Shown here piece after piece: positions 63,607 to 64,000 of a stretch of DNA of 64,000 bases. Source of the stretch: Paenibacillus sp. sptzw28. GTDB taxonomy: Bacteria; Bacillota; Bacilli; Paenibacillales; Paenibacillaceae. The notes beneath the pieces were generated by a model, which saw nothing but the letters and a program-made list of their open reading frames with translations, ran no database searches and was not told the DNA's origin. A program made the translations under genes and the position numbers. The stretch lies in assembly GCF_019550795.1 (NCBI RefSeq), contig NZ_CP080545.1:2313501-2377500 (forward strand). Reading direction: 5' to 3'. Positions within the stretch are counted from its first letter, which is position 1; every line of letters starts with the position of its first letter.

Positions 63607-64000
63607 ATGAAATCCTGGTCAAACATTAAGGAAATGACAAAATCGAAGCACGAGATTCCCAAAAATCTCCGGATTTCACGCTGGTCTTTTCTGATTGCCA
63701 TATTCGTAATCGGAGCTCTGCTTGCTTCACTACCTGAGATGTTAACGGTTGGTGCAAGCTGGTTTATACCCGCCATCTCATTTATGCTTCTTGTTCCACT
63801 AATCTATACTGTCGCAAGGGGCCATCATGTATTCACTCGTATATTGACCTTTATCATTCTTGGGATTGTGACATCGGGGCTCATCAGCAGTGTTATTTTT
63901 CTAATCGACACGTTGTTTACTCATAAAGCTGTAGCTTCGAGTTTATTTCGGGATGCGGTTCTATTATGGGTAGCTAATGTCATTGTTTTTACAGTTTGGT
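63607..64000 (+). CDS. Multi-pass membrane protein of unknown function (partial)
   Basis: Starts at ATG 63607 with AAAGGAG 9 nt upstream and runs off the window after 131 codons. A basic N-terminal 28 residues (MKSWSNIKEMTKSKHEIPKN) is followed by at least four predicted membrane helices (about 26-43, 48-66, 73-100 and from about 115), separated by short loops such as RGHHVFTR. No diagnostic motif is visible. Confidence 0.75.
   Translation, partial: MKSWSNIKEMTKSKHEIPKNLRISRWSFLIAIFVIGALLASLPEMLTVGASWFIPAISFMLLVPLIYTVARGHHVFTRILTFIILGIVTSGLISSVIFLIDTLFTHKAVASSLFRDAVLLWVANVIVFTVW

Overview
The window looks like a chromosomal segment of a spore-forming, sugar-foraging member of the Paenibacillaceae, most likely a Paenibacillus. 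This rests on gene content: AraC-type regulators with cupin sensors, a YesM/YesN two-component system next to LplB/YtcP-type sugar permeases and a large solute-binding lipoprotein, YtaF, an alpha/beta-type small acid-soluble spore protein, and the order polA-mutM-ytaF-coaE. Strong GGAGG-type ribosome sites and several GTG/TTG starts fit a low-GC Gram-positive lineage at moderate GC. The species cannot be named from sequence alone.

Layout. 1-11.8 kb: the end of an unknown gene, an AraC regulator divergent from a YicI-type alpha-xylosidase, a small membrane protein, then a YesMN two-component system and a three-gene carbohydrate ABC importer. 11.9-17.5 kb: a methyl-accepting chemotaxis protein and a single-module NRPS-like enzyme (half C domain, A, PCP, thioester reductase). 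17.7-25.3 kb: an oxidoreductase/aldo-keto reductase/esterase operon, a two-subunit ABC exporter and an aldose epimerase. 25.4-38 kb: sugar-acid catabolism. A TIM-barrel isomerase and a Gfo/Idh oxidoreductase are preceded by six 40-bp hairpin repeats. An IclR regulator with a 24-bp palindrome leads an SDR and an FAH-family hydrolase. Divergent from an AraC gene, fucU, a lactonase, uxaB, uxaA and an LgoD-like dehydrogenase could take L-galactose or L-galactonate to 2-keto-3-deoxygluconate.

38-51.5 kb: about 1.1 kb of repeat-bearing intergenic DNA, then two complete phosphate-transport operons. Operon 1 is a stalk/propeller exported protein, pstS, pstC, pstA, a CBS-domain chemoreceptor, pstB and phoU. 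Operon 2 is pstS, pstC, pstA, pstB and phoU. Three sites, upstream of operon 1, inside operon 1 before pstB, and upstream of operon 2, carry PhoP-box-like hexamers in 11-bp phase with the same 9-nt distance to a -10. 51.6-54.7 kb: a small hypothetical gene and a translationally coupled GGDEF/EAL pair whose CBS sensor is visibly related to that of the chemoreceptor. The pst region may therefore link phosphate supply to motility and c-di-GMP.

55-61.7 kb: housekeeping genes (polA, mutM, ytaF, coaE, a lytic transglycosylase, an spore protein gene, nrdR). 61.7-64 kb: a 5' tRNA-Ala fragment and an intact tRNA-Ala(GGC), followed by visibly AT-richer DNA with a MOSC protein that seems 5'-shortened, a methyltransferase and two membrane-protein ORFs, the last running off the window. 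No insertion sequence, prophage, CRISPR array or rRNA was recognised.
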